DNA of 64,000 nucleotides from Roseitranquillus sp963749675 (GCA_963749675.1 CAVVNT010000001.1:930001-994000), one strand, 5' to 3'; counted from the stretch's first letter, positions 16,715-26,376 are shown. Notes: generated by a model from the letters alone, not told the origin. Program-made: numbers and translations.

Positions 16715-18272
16715 TCCTGTGCTCCAGCGTGTCCGCGAGGGTGTCGAGGAAGCGACCGACTTCGGCGGGGTCGGCCAGACCCCAGGCGGCGGAGGTCGGG
16801 CCCTCCGGTGCGCCGACAAGAATGCCGACGCCCCGCCCGGCCAGCGCCCTGAAGGCGTCTTCGTCCGTGGTGTCGTCGCCAAGATAGAAGGGCAGCACCT
16901 CGGGCCCGTCGAGATCAAGCGCCTCGAGCAGCCAGAGCACCGCCTTGCCCTTGTCCCACTCGAAGCGGGGGCGCAGCTCGAAAACCTTCTTGCCTTGTGT
17001 CTTGCGCAACTCCGGCACGTCTTCCAGCGCACGCTCGACGGCCGCCTCAAGCACGGGCAGGTCGGCGTCCGCGACCTGCCGGTAGTGGACGGCGACGGCG
17101 AAGCGCTTGGGCTCGACCAGCGCACCCTCGACCGACGCCAGCGCGTCCTGCAGGATCCCGGCGGCACGCGCTGCCGCGGCGGAGAACTCGGCACCCGCCT
17201 CGTGCTCGATGCGCAGCCCGTCCGGCCCGGCGATGTCGAAGCCGTGGCTGCCGGCATAGACGAGCCCGTCAAGCCCGACCAGCCGCTCGACATCCGCCCG
17301 GTCCCGACCCGAGACGACGGCCACCGGGCAGAGGCCGGCCAATCTGCGGACGCTGGCGCGCATCTTGTCGGACAGGATCGCCATCTCGGGTCGCGCCACG
17401 ATGGGGGTCAGCGTACCGTCATAGTCGAGGAAGAGGGCCGGTCGGCGGCCGGCGATCAGGCGCGCGATCGCATCGGCGTCCTGCGGCATCGGGGCGGGCG
17501 CCTCCGGCCCGGCAACGGAAAGCTCGCCGAGGTCTGCCACCACGACATCGGCTCCTGCCCGCTCCAGCGCCGCGCGCTGGCCGGCCCGGTCTACCCCGAC
17601 GACCAGTCCGAACTTTCCGGCGCGGCCGGCGGCAACGCCGCTCAGCGCGTCCTCCACCATCACGGCGCGGTCGGCGGCCACGTGCAGCCGCTCGGCCGCC
17701 GCCAGGAAGATGTCGGGTGCCGGCTTGCCGCGCAACTCCAGACGGGCAGCGTCGTTGCCATCCAGAATGACGTCGAAGATCCCCGTCAGGCCAGCAGCCT
17801 CCAGCACCGCGCGGGCGTTCCGGCTGGACGAGACCAACGCCGTGCCAAAGCCCCCGCCGCGCAGGCGCCGGATCAGCGCCACCGTGCTGTCGAAGACCTC
17901 GACCCCATCCTCTGCCAGCACCTGCTGGAAGAGCGAATTCTTGCGGTTGCCGAGGCCGCAGACAGTGTCGTCGCCCGGCGCATCCGAGGGCTCGCCGCGA
18001 GGCAGATCGATGCCGCGCGCGGTCAGGAAGGCCGCGACGCCATCGTAGCGCGGCAGACCGTCGACATGAGACCGGTAGTCTTCGTTCGTGAAGGGACGGA
18101 AGGGTTCGCCGGCTGCCTCCGAACGTCGCTTGAGATAGTCATCGAACAGCCGCTTCCACGTTGCGGCGTGTACTCGAGCGGTGCGGGTCACGACCCCGTC
18201 GAGGTCGAAGATCGCGGCATCGAATTTGCCGCGCCCGATCTCGCGGACGGGGTTCAGCGCCAAAGTTTGCAT
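16707..18272 (-). CDS. beta-phosphoglucomutase / trehalose-6-phosphate phosphatase fusion
   Basis: A 521-residue fusion of two HAD enzymes. Residues ~15-260 are beta-phosphoglucomutase-like (AAIFDLDGVVTRTARVHAA, ALVSSSRNARAVLEAAG, KPAPDIFLAAAERL, MVEDALSGVAAGRAG). Residues ~280-515 are OtsB-like trehalose-6-phosphate phosphatase (ALFLDYDGTLTPIVARPE, VAVVSGRDRADVERLVG, LGDDTTDEDAFRAL). The first half would turn beta-glucose-1-phosphate from the adjoining GH65 enzyme into glucose-6-phosphate; the second would make trehalose from its 6-phosphate. The start is the ATG at MQTLALNPV; the longer upstream reading is not protein-like. Confidence 0.85.
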   Translation of the reverse strand: MQTLALNPVREIGRGKFDAAIFDLDGVVTRTARVHAATWKRLFDDYLKRRSEAAGEPFRPFTNEDYRSHVDGLPRYDGVAAFLTARGIDLPRGEPSDAPGDDTVCGLGNRKNSLFQQVLAEDGVEVFDSTVALIRRLRGGGFGTALVSSSRNARAVLEAAGLTGIFDVILDGNDAARLELRGKPAPDIFLAAAERLHVAADRAVMVEDALSGVAAGRAGKFGLVVGVDRAGQRAALERAGADVVVADLGELSVAGPEAPAPMPQDADAIARLIAGRRPALFLDYDGTLTPIVARPEMAILSDKMRASVRRLAGLCPVAVVSGRDRADVERLVGLDGLVYAGSHGFDIAGPDGLRIEHEAGAEFSAAAARAAGILQDALASVEGALVEPKRFAVAVHYRQVADADLPVLEAAVERALEDVPELRKTQGKKVFELRPRFEWDKGKAVLWLLEALDLDGPEVLPFYLGDDTTDEDAFRALAGRGVGILVGAPEGPTSAAWGLADPAEVGRFLDTLADTLEHRND

Positions 18273-18635
18273 GCCTGCTCCCGAGTTGAAGATAGAGCGA
18301 CCGCTCTCCACTGTTCGATTACCTCCTGCCAGCTGTTCCGTCCACGCCATGCTCCTCCGCGATCCACCGCCGGTCACCGATCTGCACGCGTTCGCCGCCC
18401 GGCGCTCCAGCAGGCTGCTGGGCATCACCCGCCCTGGCACACCGAAAGGGCATGACTCGCCGTTGGCATGATGGCGGCGGTGAGGCGGCGCTAGGCCTGA
18501 AGCAGCCTCGCCGGCGAGCTCGACAAGGTGCCGCTTTTCGCGCCCTCGTCCGGTCATATGAGCGGTGTCCGAGAACCGCTTCAGATCCATGCTTCGAGAG
18601 GTCTTCGGCGGCCGACGCGGCCTCTCTTCCCCGAG
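18273..18635. other. intergenic region upstream of trehalose genes
   Basis: No gene seen. It separates the 3' end of the AIM24-like gene from the start of the trehalose unit on the same strand and probably holds that unit's promoter. I cannot point to a convincing -35/-10 pair. Confidence 0.4.
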
Positions 18636-19318
18636 CTACTCGAAGAGCGAGCGCTCGATCGTCTCGCCGGTGAGGTTCTGGTACATGTGCTGGTTCCAAT
18701 AGGGGGTCCAGCAGACCAGGAGCTTGCCGGTCCCGCGAAAGACGCGCATGCGTCGCTGGCCGGAGATGAAATTGCGCGGAAACGGAGCGGAGCGCTCTGA
18801 ATGAAAGCGAAGTCCCTCGGTCCGGCCAAGGACCAGCCTCCCCTGAACACGCATCTCGCCGTCCTCGATCTCCATGGTCTCCACTGGGCCCGGGGTGTTG
18901 AGCGCGATACGGCCGTCGCCTTGCACTTGGGTCTTCCAGACGAGCGGGGCCGTCGCCGGCCCAGAGGCTCGGCCAGAAGCGCTCGCGATAAAGCCCGAGT
19001 TCGATCTGACCATCGGAAGCCCAATAGACTCCCGGCTCGAGGATCCACCGGTCGCCCGCCGCAACGTCGGCGACATGAAAGCCGCCGAGGGACGGCTGAA
19101 GCAGGATCGTCCCGCTGCCGCTGTAATATGGTCGAACTCCGTGCCTCGTCCGTGAACAGCGCCCGCCAGAAGTCACCCAAGCGCGGGATGCGCGGCACGA
19201 AGTCGATCCGTCCGTGGTACTTGGACAGCGCGCCCGAGCGGGCGCGCACGGTCTCGCCGTCGATGTCGATGCGCACTTGCCGCATTCCCTCGACCTCGCG
19301 GACGCTGAACTCGCTCAT
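18636..19318 (-). pseudogene. AIM24-family protein, two frameshifts
   Basis: Read across three frames, this gives a ~226-residue AIM24-type protein. It runs MSEFSVREVEGMRQVRIDID to FTDEA, then YYSGSGTILLQPSLGGFHV to LWAGDGP, then PLVWKTQVQGDGRIALNTPG to QNLTGETIERSLFE. The family is a double-psi beta-helix protein of unclear function, in bacteria often linked to envelope stress. One extra base near 19138 and one extra C in the four-C run (GGGG at 18946-18949 on the plus strand) account for both shifts. All conserved parts are otherwise present. It overlaps the DUF4239 gene by 4 bp. Confidence 0.65.
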
Positions 19319-20127
19319 CCCGACCTCCGGAAACTCGGCTCGTCCCAGACCATGGTCTGGTTCCAGAGCACCCGGAACGGTCCCGGCTCGAGGCTCGCCT
19401 CTCCACGAAGAGGATCGTCCGGTGCAACGATCACGAAGAGGATGACCCCGAGGAAGAACGACGTGATCGTGCCGAGCACGAACTGCTGCACCGGGCGCGT
19501 CCTAAGCATGACGAGGAGCAGGACGTTGATGGCAGCGCCGACCAGCACCGCGTACCACAGCACATCCGGGATCTCGGTGATCACGCCATTGATCCGTCTC
19601 TGCCGCGCCTCGACAAAGTCCTGGAAGCCGCCAACGACTTCTGCGTGGATGACTTTCTGGCCGACCGTCTGCGGCTCGTAGCCGGCCAGCCGTTGCCGCA
19701 TCGCGCCGGTCCGGTTGCCACCGCTATTCAGGAACTCGCCTTGCCGATGCGCCGCCCAGTCCTTGTTGATGGTGTAGAGGACGTAGTCCCGCAGCATCTC
19801 CTTCATGTCCGAGCGTGTCGGCTCGGGGTAGGTGTCGAGATCGGCGTAGAGCGCGCCGACCGACGTGGCCTCGCTAAGGATGCCCTCCCTGACGCGCTCG
19901 GAATTCTGGTTCGCGGCCACGGTCAGGAGGCCGAGGAGAAGGCCATGGAAGAGATTGAAGCCAGACGTGCCGTAGCTGATCGACTGGTTGAAGTCCGGGC
20001 CGGCCCCGATCAGCAGCCGCAGGATCGGCTTGACGAAAAGGAGGCCAAAGAACATCGCGCCAAATGCGAGGAGGGCGAAGTAAAGGGCCAGCTCCCGCTG
20101 CGGAACATCGTAGACGAAGTCCGGCAT
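19315..20127 (-). CDS. DUF4239-like membrane protein
   Basis: A 270-residue protein with two N-terminal membrane segments (ALYFALLAFGAMFFGLLFV and the next), a soluble middle with LSEATSVGALYADLDTYPEP and VLYTINKDWAAH, and two C-terminal membrane segments. This arrangement is that of the DUF4239 (bestrophin-like) family, whose role is undefined. The start ATG at MPDFVYDVP was chosen because the upstream reading is not protein-like. It is coupled to the AIM24-like gene and divergent from the TAXI receptor gene. Confidence 0.65.
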   Translation of the reverse strand: MPDFVYDVPQRELALYFALLAFGAMFFGLLFVKPILRLLIGAGPDFNQSISYGTSGFNLFHGLLLGLLTVAANQNSERVREGILSEATSVGALYADLDTYPEPTRSDMKEMLRDYVLYTINKDWAAHRQGEFLNSGGNRTGAMRQRLAGYEPQTVGQKVIHAEVVGGFQDFVEARQRRINGVITEIPDVLWYAVLVGAAINVLLLVMLRTRPVQQFVLGTITSFFLGVILFVIVAPDDPLRGEASLEPGPFRVLWNQTMVWDEPSFRRSG

Positions 20128-20262
20128 ATCTGCCCGACCCCCGCCGACCCCTTCCGCGAGAGTATGAGAAAAAGATGCCTGCGCCACCGTGAACTTGGCT
20201 TTGCCTGAACCAGCGCCCCCATGCTTGGGTCGTCGCTGACATGCTTGAGGAGGGGGGTCTTG

Positions 20263-21216
20263 ATGAAATCCGCTGCGATCGGCCTTGGCGTCGCCTATCT
20301 GGCCACAGGGGCGCTGGCGCAAGACGTCGACTTCTTCTCCGTGGCGTCGGGCGGCGTCTCCGGCGGATACTATTCCGCGGCCAAGGCGATTTGCGACGTG
20401 GTGAACGGCGCGGGCGGCGACCTCTACTGCAGCCCGGAACCGACCTCCGGGTCGCTCTACAATCTCGAGGCGCTGGCGGAGGGCGAGGTGGAGTTCGCGC
20501 TGGTACAGTCGGACTGGCAGACCTACGCGTACGAGGGCACAGACCTGTTCTCGGACGCCGGCGCGATGGAGAATCTGCGGAGCGTCATGTCGCTCTATCC
20601 TGAGATGGTGACGATTCTTGCGACCCGCGATAGCGGGATCGTCGACAGCACAGGTCTTCAGGGCGCAGGCATCGACATCGGCCAATCGTCGTCCGGGCGG
20701 TACGCGACTCTGACGCGGCTGATTGAGACGCTCGGTCTTTCCCGTTCGTACTTTGCACGTCTCAGCGAGCTTTCGGACACCGCCGCCCTCGCGGAACTCT
20801 GCGCGGGCCGGCTGGACGCAGTCGTGCTAGTCGTGGGCCACCCGAACGAGGCGGTGGCGCGGGCGCTCAGGACCTGCGACATCCGCATCGCGTCCTTCTC
20901 AGGACCGATGATAGACGCGGCTTTCGGCGACAGCCCGAACTACGTCCTCGCCGAAATCCCGAAGGGGGCCTATCTCCAGCTTGAGTCCGACGTGGACACT
21001 TACGCCGTCATGGCAACGGTCGTCACGCGCGCGGACGTCGACGCAGATCTGGTGGACGCGATGGTTTCGGGCGCCCTTGGTGCGCTTGGCGAACTCGGCA
21101 ACGTGGCGCCCATCCTGAGCGGTCTCGATCCTGCCCGCATGTCGAGCGAGGGTTTGACTGCCCCCCTGCACGAAGCAGCCGTACGCGCGTTCGAAGCGGA
21201 TGGCATCAATCCCTAG
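20263..21216 (+). CDS. TAXI-family TRAP transporter solute-binding protein
   Basis: A 317-residue periplasmic receptor with a signal peptide (MKSAAIGLGVAYLATGALA) followed by the TAXI motif region: FFSVASGGVSGGYYSAAKA, then SGSLYNLEALAEGEVEFALV and AGIDIGQSSSGRY. It has one Cys pair (DLYCS and ALRTCDIRI). The start ATG lies after a strong AGGAGG. TAXI receptors normally deliver small acids such as glutamate to a fused TRAP permease, but no permease gene is in the window, so this is an orphan receptor. Confidence 0.8.
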   Translation: MKSAAIGLGVAYLATGALAQDVDFFSVASGGVSGGYYSAAKAICDVVNGAGGDLYCSPEPTSGSLYNLEALAEGEVEFALVQSDWQTYAYEGTDLFSDAGAMENLRSVMSLYPEMVTILATRDSGIVDSTGLQGAGIDIGQSSSGRYATLTRLIETLGLSRSYFARLSELSDTAALAELCAGRLDAVVLVVGHPNEAVARALRTCDIRIASFSGPMIDAAFGDSPNYVLAEIPKGAYLQLESDVDTYAVMATVVTRADVDADLVDAMVSGALGALGELGNVAPILSGLDPARMSSEGLTAPLHEAAVRAFEADGINP

Positions 21217-21316
21217 GCTGCGGCGCCGCCGGGCAGAACATGTGGTGGCCGGAACAGGCGCACCTATCCCGACCCATTTGCAGCCGGGGCGAGCCGGTCC
21301 AGATTTCGGACCTGAC

Positions 21317-22172
21317 CTAGGGGATGAGACCTAGACGCTGAAGGAACGCGGCGACAAGGCGCGCCGCTGCATCTCTTGCAGCCGGTCGGTATTCGAGCGT
21401 CGAGAACGCGGATTTCTCCCTCTGGTCGAAGCCGTGGTCGACGCCGGGGATGACGGCCACATCCACGACATCGCCGGCCGTGCCGAGCGCTGAGGCGCGC
21501 TCGAGGCACGACCCGGTGCTGACGATCGAGTTCCTCTCCGGCAAGAATCATCTGGGTCGGCGGCGCGCCTCGCCAGTTCTGCGAGTCGGCTTCGTTCAGG
21601 ATGCCGCAGTATGGGTAGAGCAGGACCAGCGCGGACACGTGCCCGAGCAGTTCGGCAGGTGGTGCGGGCCATCGCGTGAGGCCCGGAGGAACCCTTCCGG
21701 AGTTCGCATGCGCCACGAACTCCATGGCCGTCCAGCCGCCGTGCGATGCGCCGAAGAGCACGACGTCGTCCGCGATCTCTTCCAGGGACTGCAAGTCGTC
21801 GAGCGCGACGGCAACGTCACCGGCCCGTTCCGACCCGGTGAGAGCCAGACCGGCACAGACGAGGCGCCATGACTCCAGGCGATCGAGGCCGCGAGGCTTG
21901 TGGCTGTCCAGGATCAGCGCGGCACGCCCTCGCTCGAGAAAGCGGGCCGCCCAATAATCCATGTTGTCGCGAACGCCGTCGCAGCCGGACAGCAGAATGA
22001 CGGCCGGGTGTGGCCCCGGCCCCGGCGGCAGCTGGAGTCGCCACTCGGCGGCCAGGCGCATCGATCTTGCGCCTGGCTCTTCGGACGTGAAGGTCAAGCC
22101 GGCCGCGCGATGTCCGACCCCGAGGGCAAGGGCGGCAAGCCCCGCCACCATCCATGCAGTCAGTCTCGGCAC
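21317..22172 (-). pseudogene. dienelactone-hydrolase-like exported hydrolase, frameshifted
   Basis: Reads as a ~280-residue hydrolase: signal-like N terminus, LPPGPGPHPAVILLSGCDG, the nucleophile elbow VVLFGASHGGWTAMEF, and MILAGE. It then changes frame and continues as SIVSTGSCLERASALGTAGD and VAVIPGVDHGFDQREKSAF, which supplies the catalytic Asp/His end. Removing one base from the TT at 21531-21532 restores one frame. The start overlaps the end of the large membrane hydrolase gene by 13 bp. Substrate unknown. Confidence 0.65.
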
Positions 22173-23866
22173 CCGGGCCCACGTGCGGCGTCACACCAGG
22201 CTTTCAGCCTCTCGCTGTCGTCGGGCGCCCATCCCTCGGGCGCCGTGACTGCCGCCCACGCGTCGATGTAGTCTTTCGCCCCGTAGTTGTGGCCAAAGCC
22301 GGGAGGAGTCGCCAAGGCGAAGGCCATGTCGACGGCCAGCTGGAACTGGGTCACGAGCGGAAAGAATCGCATCTCCGGCGAGACGTCGGGCGCTGACGGC
22401 TCGCGCATCCATTGCGGCTTGCGCCAGAACGACGTGGGTTCGTAGAACACGATCGGATCCGAGGCGTATTGCAAGTAGACCACCCGCAGTCGACCCCAGT
22501 CGGATGTCGCCCTCTCCAGCCCGCCGAACTGGGACATGAATCGCACCAGGATGCCTTCCCCGACCACCGGCAGCACGTAGGGGGAGCGAGGATTCCGGGC
22601 CGCCGTCGCCCTGTTCCAGAGCGCCGAGGGAAACGGCGGGCCGGTCCAGAGGGCGCCGTCTATCGGATCGTTGATGATCGCGAAGATGTCGAAGGCGTAC
22701 ATGGACGACCACGCGCCGAGGCTGATGCCGTGGACGTAGAATTCCGGTCTCGAGTCTTCGGGCAGAGTGGCCCAGTGGCGATACACCGCGCGCATCGTGG
22801 CGCTGGCCTGGTCGAGCCCCGATCGGGTCTCGAAGATCAGCGCCAGGGGCGACTGGAGGTACGAGTATTGCACCGCGACCGTCGCGATGTCGCCGTCGTG
22901 CATGTACTCGAGCGGCTCGTGCCCGCCGGCGTCAAGCCAGCCGGTGCCGGTTGGGCTGGCGACGATCAGCACCTCGCGCTCGAATGCGCCCAGCCGCTTG
23001 AGCTCCTGAAGCGCGATCTTGGCACGCTCTTCGGGGTCTTCTCCCTGGGCGCGGCCCACATACACGCGCACCGGGTCCTTTGCTGGCCGCCCCGTAAAGT
23101 CGGCGATGGCTTCGGCGTCGGGTCCTCCGGCGACGAAGTCTCGCCCGGGCTGGCCCATCGCGGCCCAGTCGACGAACGATCCAGGGCCGCCTGGAATGCG
23201 GGGGTCTGTCGGTGCCGCTGGTGCCTTTGCGAAGAGGGCTTGAGCCGCCTCGTAGGTCTCGTCCAGCGCGTTGAAGCCCAGGCGGACGATGCCGTCCCGC
23301 GTCACCAGCACGACGAGGATCGCCGCAAGCATCAGTCCCAGCACATTGGCGGTACGCGCGGGCATCAGCCTGTAGAGACGCCGTCGCAGCAGGTCGAAAA
23401 GCAATTGCACCGCCCAGCCGACGGCGAAGAGGACCGCGAAGACGATGACCGCGGTGCCGACGACGCCGATGGTGTGATACTCCTTGGTCGCTTCCAGGCC
23501 GACACGCGTCCGGATCGTGTCCTGCCAGAACGCCGCCTCGGCGAGGGCGTAGATCAAGAACGCCAGCACGGGCAACGCGATCACGGCATGCGCGATCAAG
23601 GCCGCCCGACCCGACAGGCGGGGCAGCTCGATCGCGCGCCATGCGACGAGAATCAGCTGTGCCAACATGTATCCGAGGGCTGTGACCAGCCCGGCAAGGG
23701 CTCCCTGCACGAACCAGGGGCGGGGAATCAGGGAGGGTGTCAGCGAGGCTGCGAAGAACGTCAGGCCCAACAGCAACGGCAGGATCGACAGGCCGATCAG
23801 ACGCGGTGCGCGAGCGTCCTTGCGCGGGATGGGCCCTCCTCGCTCGGCCATGGCGGCGTCACCCAT
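22160..23866 (-). CDS. membrane-anchored alpha/beta hydrolase (Abhydrolase_9 type)
   Basis: A 568-residue protein. The N-terminal third has about five membrane helices (LPLLLGLTFFAASLTPSLIP, ALAGLVTALGYMLAQLILV, AVIVFAVLFAVGWAVQLLF, and others). The C-terminal two thirds are a soluble hydrolase domain with RVYVGRAQGEDPEERAKIAL, REVLIVASPTGTGWLD, the Ser motif FYVHGISLGAWSS and FGHNYGAKDYIDAW. This matches the Abhydrolase_9 family with its membrane N-domain. Function in bacteria is unclear; lipid or cell-wall ester hydrolysis has been proposed for relatives. An alternative start is MAERGG, five codons in. Confidence 0.75.
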   Translation of the reverse strand: MGDAAMAERGGPIPRKDARAPRLIGLSILPLLLGLTFFAASLTPSLIPRPWFVQGALAGLVTALGYMLAQLILVAWRAIELPRLSGRAALIAHAVIALPVLAFLIYALAEAAFWQDTIRTRVGLEATKEYHTIGVVGTAVIVFAVLFAVGWAVQLLFDLLRRRLYRLMPARTANVLGLMLAAILVVLVTRDGIVRLGFNALDETYEAAQALFAKAPAAPTDPRIPGGPGSFVDWAAMGQPGRDFVAGGPDAEAIADFTGRPAKDPVRVYVGRAQGEDPEERAKIALQELKRLGAFEREVLIVASPTGTGWLDAGGHEPLEYMHDGDIATVAVQYSYLQSPLALIFETRSGLDQASATMRAVYRHWATLPEDSRPEFYVHGISLGAWSSMYAFDIFAIINDPIDGALWTGPPFPSALWNRATAARNPRSPYVLPVVGEGILVRFMSQFGGLERATSDWGRLRVVYLQYASDPIVFYEPTSFWRKPQWMREPSAPDVSPEMRFFPLVTQFQLAVDMAFALATPPGFGHNYGAKDYIDAWAAVTAPEGWAPDDSERLKAWCDAARGPGCRD

Positions 23867-24258
23867 GGGAGCGCGTCCCCCGTCCCAGGCCTGAGCGCTT
23901 CCTCGGTTCCATGATGCAGGATCCCCGTGTTCGTGCCGCGCAGTTTGGGCCTTTGCCCTGCGTCAGGACAAGGGCGTTCGTCGCGTCGACCGAGAACTGC
24001 GACCGGCATTCCGGATGCGCCGACTGAGGGGGCCTCGAGGCCGGCCACGTCGATACGCCCTCTTTCCCGCCCTTTCGGCGTGGCGATCCGTGCCCGTTCG
24101 TCCTTCGAGCGGCAGCTGGGCCGGCGCTGGACGGCTGCGCCGGGCACCTGTGACGGCGGGCAGGCGGAGCTGCCTCGTTCGGCAGCTCCAGACTCACCCG
24201 TTTTCCTCTCGGCGCGAGCCGGTCTAAGGTCCGGGAAACCAGCAGGGGAGGCCGCCGC
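23867..24258. other. intergenic region upstream of glpK
   Basis: No gene with a plausible start or protein-like composition. It lies between the divergent membrane hydrolase and glycerol kinase genes and presumably contains both promoters. A GGGGAGG ribosome-binding site precedes glpK. Confidence 0.4.
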
Positions 24259-25752
24259 ATGACGCACGTCATCGCGATAGACCAGGGCACCACGTCGAGC
24301 CGGGCGATCCTGTTCGACGACGACATGAAGATCGTCGCTTCGGCGCAGGAAGAGTTCGCGCAGCACTTCCCGGACTCCGGTTGGGTCGAACACGACCCCA
24401 TGGACCTGTGGTCCACCGTGGCGGCGACCTGCCGCGAGGCGATCGAGCGCGCCAGCATCGATCCGTCCGACATCGCCGGCATAGGGATAACGAACCAGCG
24501 CGAGACTGTCGTGGTGTGGGAGAAGGACACCGGACGCCCGATCCACAACGCCATCGTCTGGCAGGACCGGCGCACCGCCGAGCTTTGCCGCGAGCTGCGC
24601 GAGGCGGGTCACGAGCCGATGTTCACCGAGCGTACCGGGCTCATCGTCGACCCCTACTTCTCGGGCACCAAGCTGAAGTGGATCCTCGACCACGTCGAGG
24701 GCGCGCGCGAGCGGGCGGAGCGGGGAGAGCTCTTGTTCGGCACCGTCGACAGCTGGCTCATCTGGCGTCTGACCGGCGGCAAGAGCCATGTGACGGACGC
24801 GACCAACGCTGCGCGCACGCTGCTCTACGATATCCGCAAGGGTCGCTGGAGCACGACGATCTGCGAGCTCTTCGGCATCCCGACCGCGATGCTGCCCAAG
24901 GTTCTTGACTGCGCGGCGGATTTCGGGATGACGCGGCCTGACCTCTTCGGCCGCGAAATCCCGATCCTCGGTGTGGCGGGCGATCAGCAGGCGGCGACGC
25001 TCGGCCAAGCCTGCTTCCAGCCCGGCATGTTCAAGTCGACCTACGGCACCGGGTGCTTCGCACTGCTCAACACCGGCGACAACCTTGTCACGAGCCGGAA
25101 CCGGCTGCTCGGGACGATCGCCTACCAGTTCGAGGGCAAGCCGACCTACGCGCTCGAAGGCTCGATCTTCATCGCCGGTGCGGTGGTTCAGTGGCTCCGC
25201 GACGGGCTCAAGATCATCCGCGAGGCCAAGGAGACCCAGCCCTTGGCGGAGTCGGCGGACAATGCGCAGAACGTCATTCTGGTGCCCGCCTTCGTGGGCC
25301 TCGGGGCGCCGTACTGGAGCCCCGACAGCCGTGGCGCGATCTTCGGACTTACCCGCAATTCCGGCCCGGCGGAGTTCGCGCGTGCCGCGCTGCAGAGCGT
25401 CGGCTACCAGACCCGCGATCTGCTGGAAGCGATGCGTGCAGACTGGCCCGGCAAGGAGGGCGAGGCAGGCGGAGTCCTGCGCGTCGACGGCGGGATGGTC
25501 GTTTCGGATTGGGCAATGCAGCACCTCGCCGACATCATAGGTGCCTCGGTGGATCGGCCCGAGGTCATCGAGACGACGGCGCTGGGCGCTGCATGGCTCG
25601 CCGGCATGCGTGCCGGCGTCTATCCCGATGCCGAGGGCTTCTCCAAGATGTGGCGGCTCGAGCGCCGCTTCGAGCCGAACATGGACGGCGCAACGCGCGA
25701 CGCGCGCTACGCCGCCTGGAAGAAGGCGGTCGAGGCGACGATGATGGTTTAG
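24259..25752 (+). CDS. glpK: glycerol kinase
   Basis: A 497-residue FGGY-family kinase, standard length for GlpK. It phosphorylates glycerol to sn-glycerol-3-phosphate. The phosphate-binding opening IAIDQGTTSSRAILFDDD, substrate residues ITNQRETVVVWEKDTG and WQDRRTAELC, GVAGDQQAATLGQACF and the C-terminal ATP region RVDGGMVVSDWAMQHLAD are present. No glpD or glpF is adjacent, so glycerol uptake and oxidation genes must lie elsewhere. The stop overlaps by two or three bases the stop of a small gene on the other strand. Confidence 0.95.
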   Translation: MTHVIAIDQGTTSSRAILFDDDMKIVASAQEEFAQHFPDSGWVEHDPMDLWSTVAATCREAIERASIDPSDIAGIGITNQRETVVVWEKDTGRPIHNAIVWQDRRTAELCRELREAGHEPMFTERTGLIVDPYFSGTKLKWILDHVEGARERAERGELLFGTVDSWLIWRLTGGKSHVTDATNAARTLLYDIRKGRWSTTICELFGIPTAMLPKVLDCAADFGMTRPDLFGREIPILGVAGDQQAATLGQACFQPGMFKSTYGTGCFALLNTGDNLVTSRNRLLGTIAYQFEGKPTYALEGSIFIAGAVVQWLRDGLKIIREAKETQPLAESADNAQNVILVPAFVGLGAPYWSPDSRGAIFGLTRNSGPAEFARAALQSVGYQTRDLLEAMRADWPGKEGEAGGVLRVDGGMVVSDWAMQHLADIIGASVDRPEVIETTALGAAWLAGMRAGVYPDAEGFSKMWRLERRFEPNMDGATRDARYAAWKKAVEATMMV

Positions 25753-25919
25753 GGTCCTGACCGCACCGTGGCCGGAACGTGGCGTGGGGTTGTCGAGGCG
25801 AGGCTCGACGGCGGGTGTTTTTCGTTCCGGCGCTTTTCGGTGGCGCGAGCAGAAATGTAGCCGAACGCCGCGAAGAAGCCGAGCGTACCGAAGGTCAGAA
25901 AGCCGATGGCGATGTCCAT
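25749..25919 (-). CDS. small membrane protein (56 aa)
   Basis: A 56-residue ORF with a clear AAGGAG ribosome-binding site eight or so bases before its ATG. Residues 3-23 form one membrane helix (IAIGFLTFGTLGFFAAFGY), followed by a basic, proline-rich tail (RATEKRRNEKHPPSS). Its TAA overlaps the glpK stop. No family recognised. The good ribosome-binding site and helix-plus-basic-tail layout argue for a real single-pass protein. Confidence 0.5.
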   Translation of the reverse strand: MDIAIGFLTFGTLGFFAAFGYISARATEKRRNEKHPPSSLASTTPRHVPATVRSGP

Positions 25920-26086
25920 GTCATCACTCCTTGGTTCGTCGTTTTGTCTTGCGAAGGCTACGGCCGGCCGGCGTAACCGGATGACGGAAAAACCGTTCCG
26001 GATCAGCGGTATGCAATTGCACGCTGCCGGGAAATCTTTTCCTTACGGCACCTTATCCGCTGCGCTGCGGCGCGCGGTCACGCCGC

Positions 26087-26338
26087 TCATCTGACCAGGA
26101 AAAAGACGGCGACGAAGTAGATGCCGAGCCCAATCGGGCCGCCGAGCCATGCTGACATCAGCGCTGCGGCGAACAGTGCCGCGACACGCGCCGCCGTCCA
26201 CATTGCGCGCTGCCGGGCATCTTGCCGGTCGAGCCAGGCTTCCGTCTGCGAAAGCGGCTCACGCCGGATGCCGGCCAGGATCGCCAGCGCGACGTTGCGG
26301 ACAGCGCCTGGGAGAGACTTGTGCGAGCGTGCGGCCAC
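26087..26338 (-). CDS. small membrane protein (83 aa)
   Basis: An 83-residue protein with a basic, arginine-rich front half (residues 1-48) and one C-terminal hydrophobic hairpin or pair of helices (VAALFAAALMSAWLGGPIGL, then GIYFVAVFFLVR at the very end). No family recognised. It lies alone between glpK and the enolase-superfamily gene, on the same strand as the latter. Function unknown. Confidence 0.45.
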   Translation of the reverse strand: MAARSHKSLPGAVRNVALAILAGIRREPLSQTEAWLDRQDARQRAMWTAARVAALFAAALMSAWLGGPIGLGIYFVAVFFLVR

Positions 26339-26376
26339 GACTTGTCGTTACCCAAGCCGACAGGCCGCTTCAACCG

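Noticed and set aside
25775..25835. Possible rho-independent terminator after glpK (GTCGAG/CTCGAC stem, then GGCGGGTGTTTTT)
   Set aside because: The T-run is eight bases from the stem and the hairpin lies within the coding sequence of the small minus-strand ORF; too weak to call.
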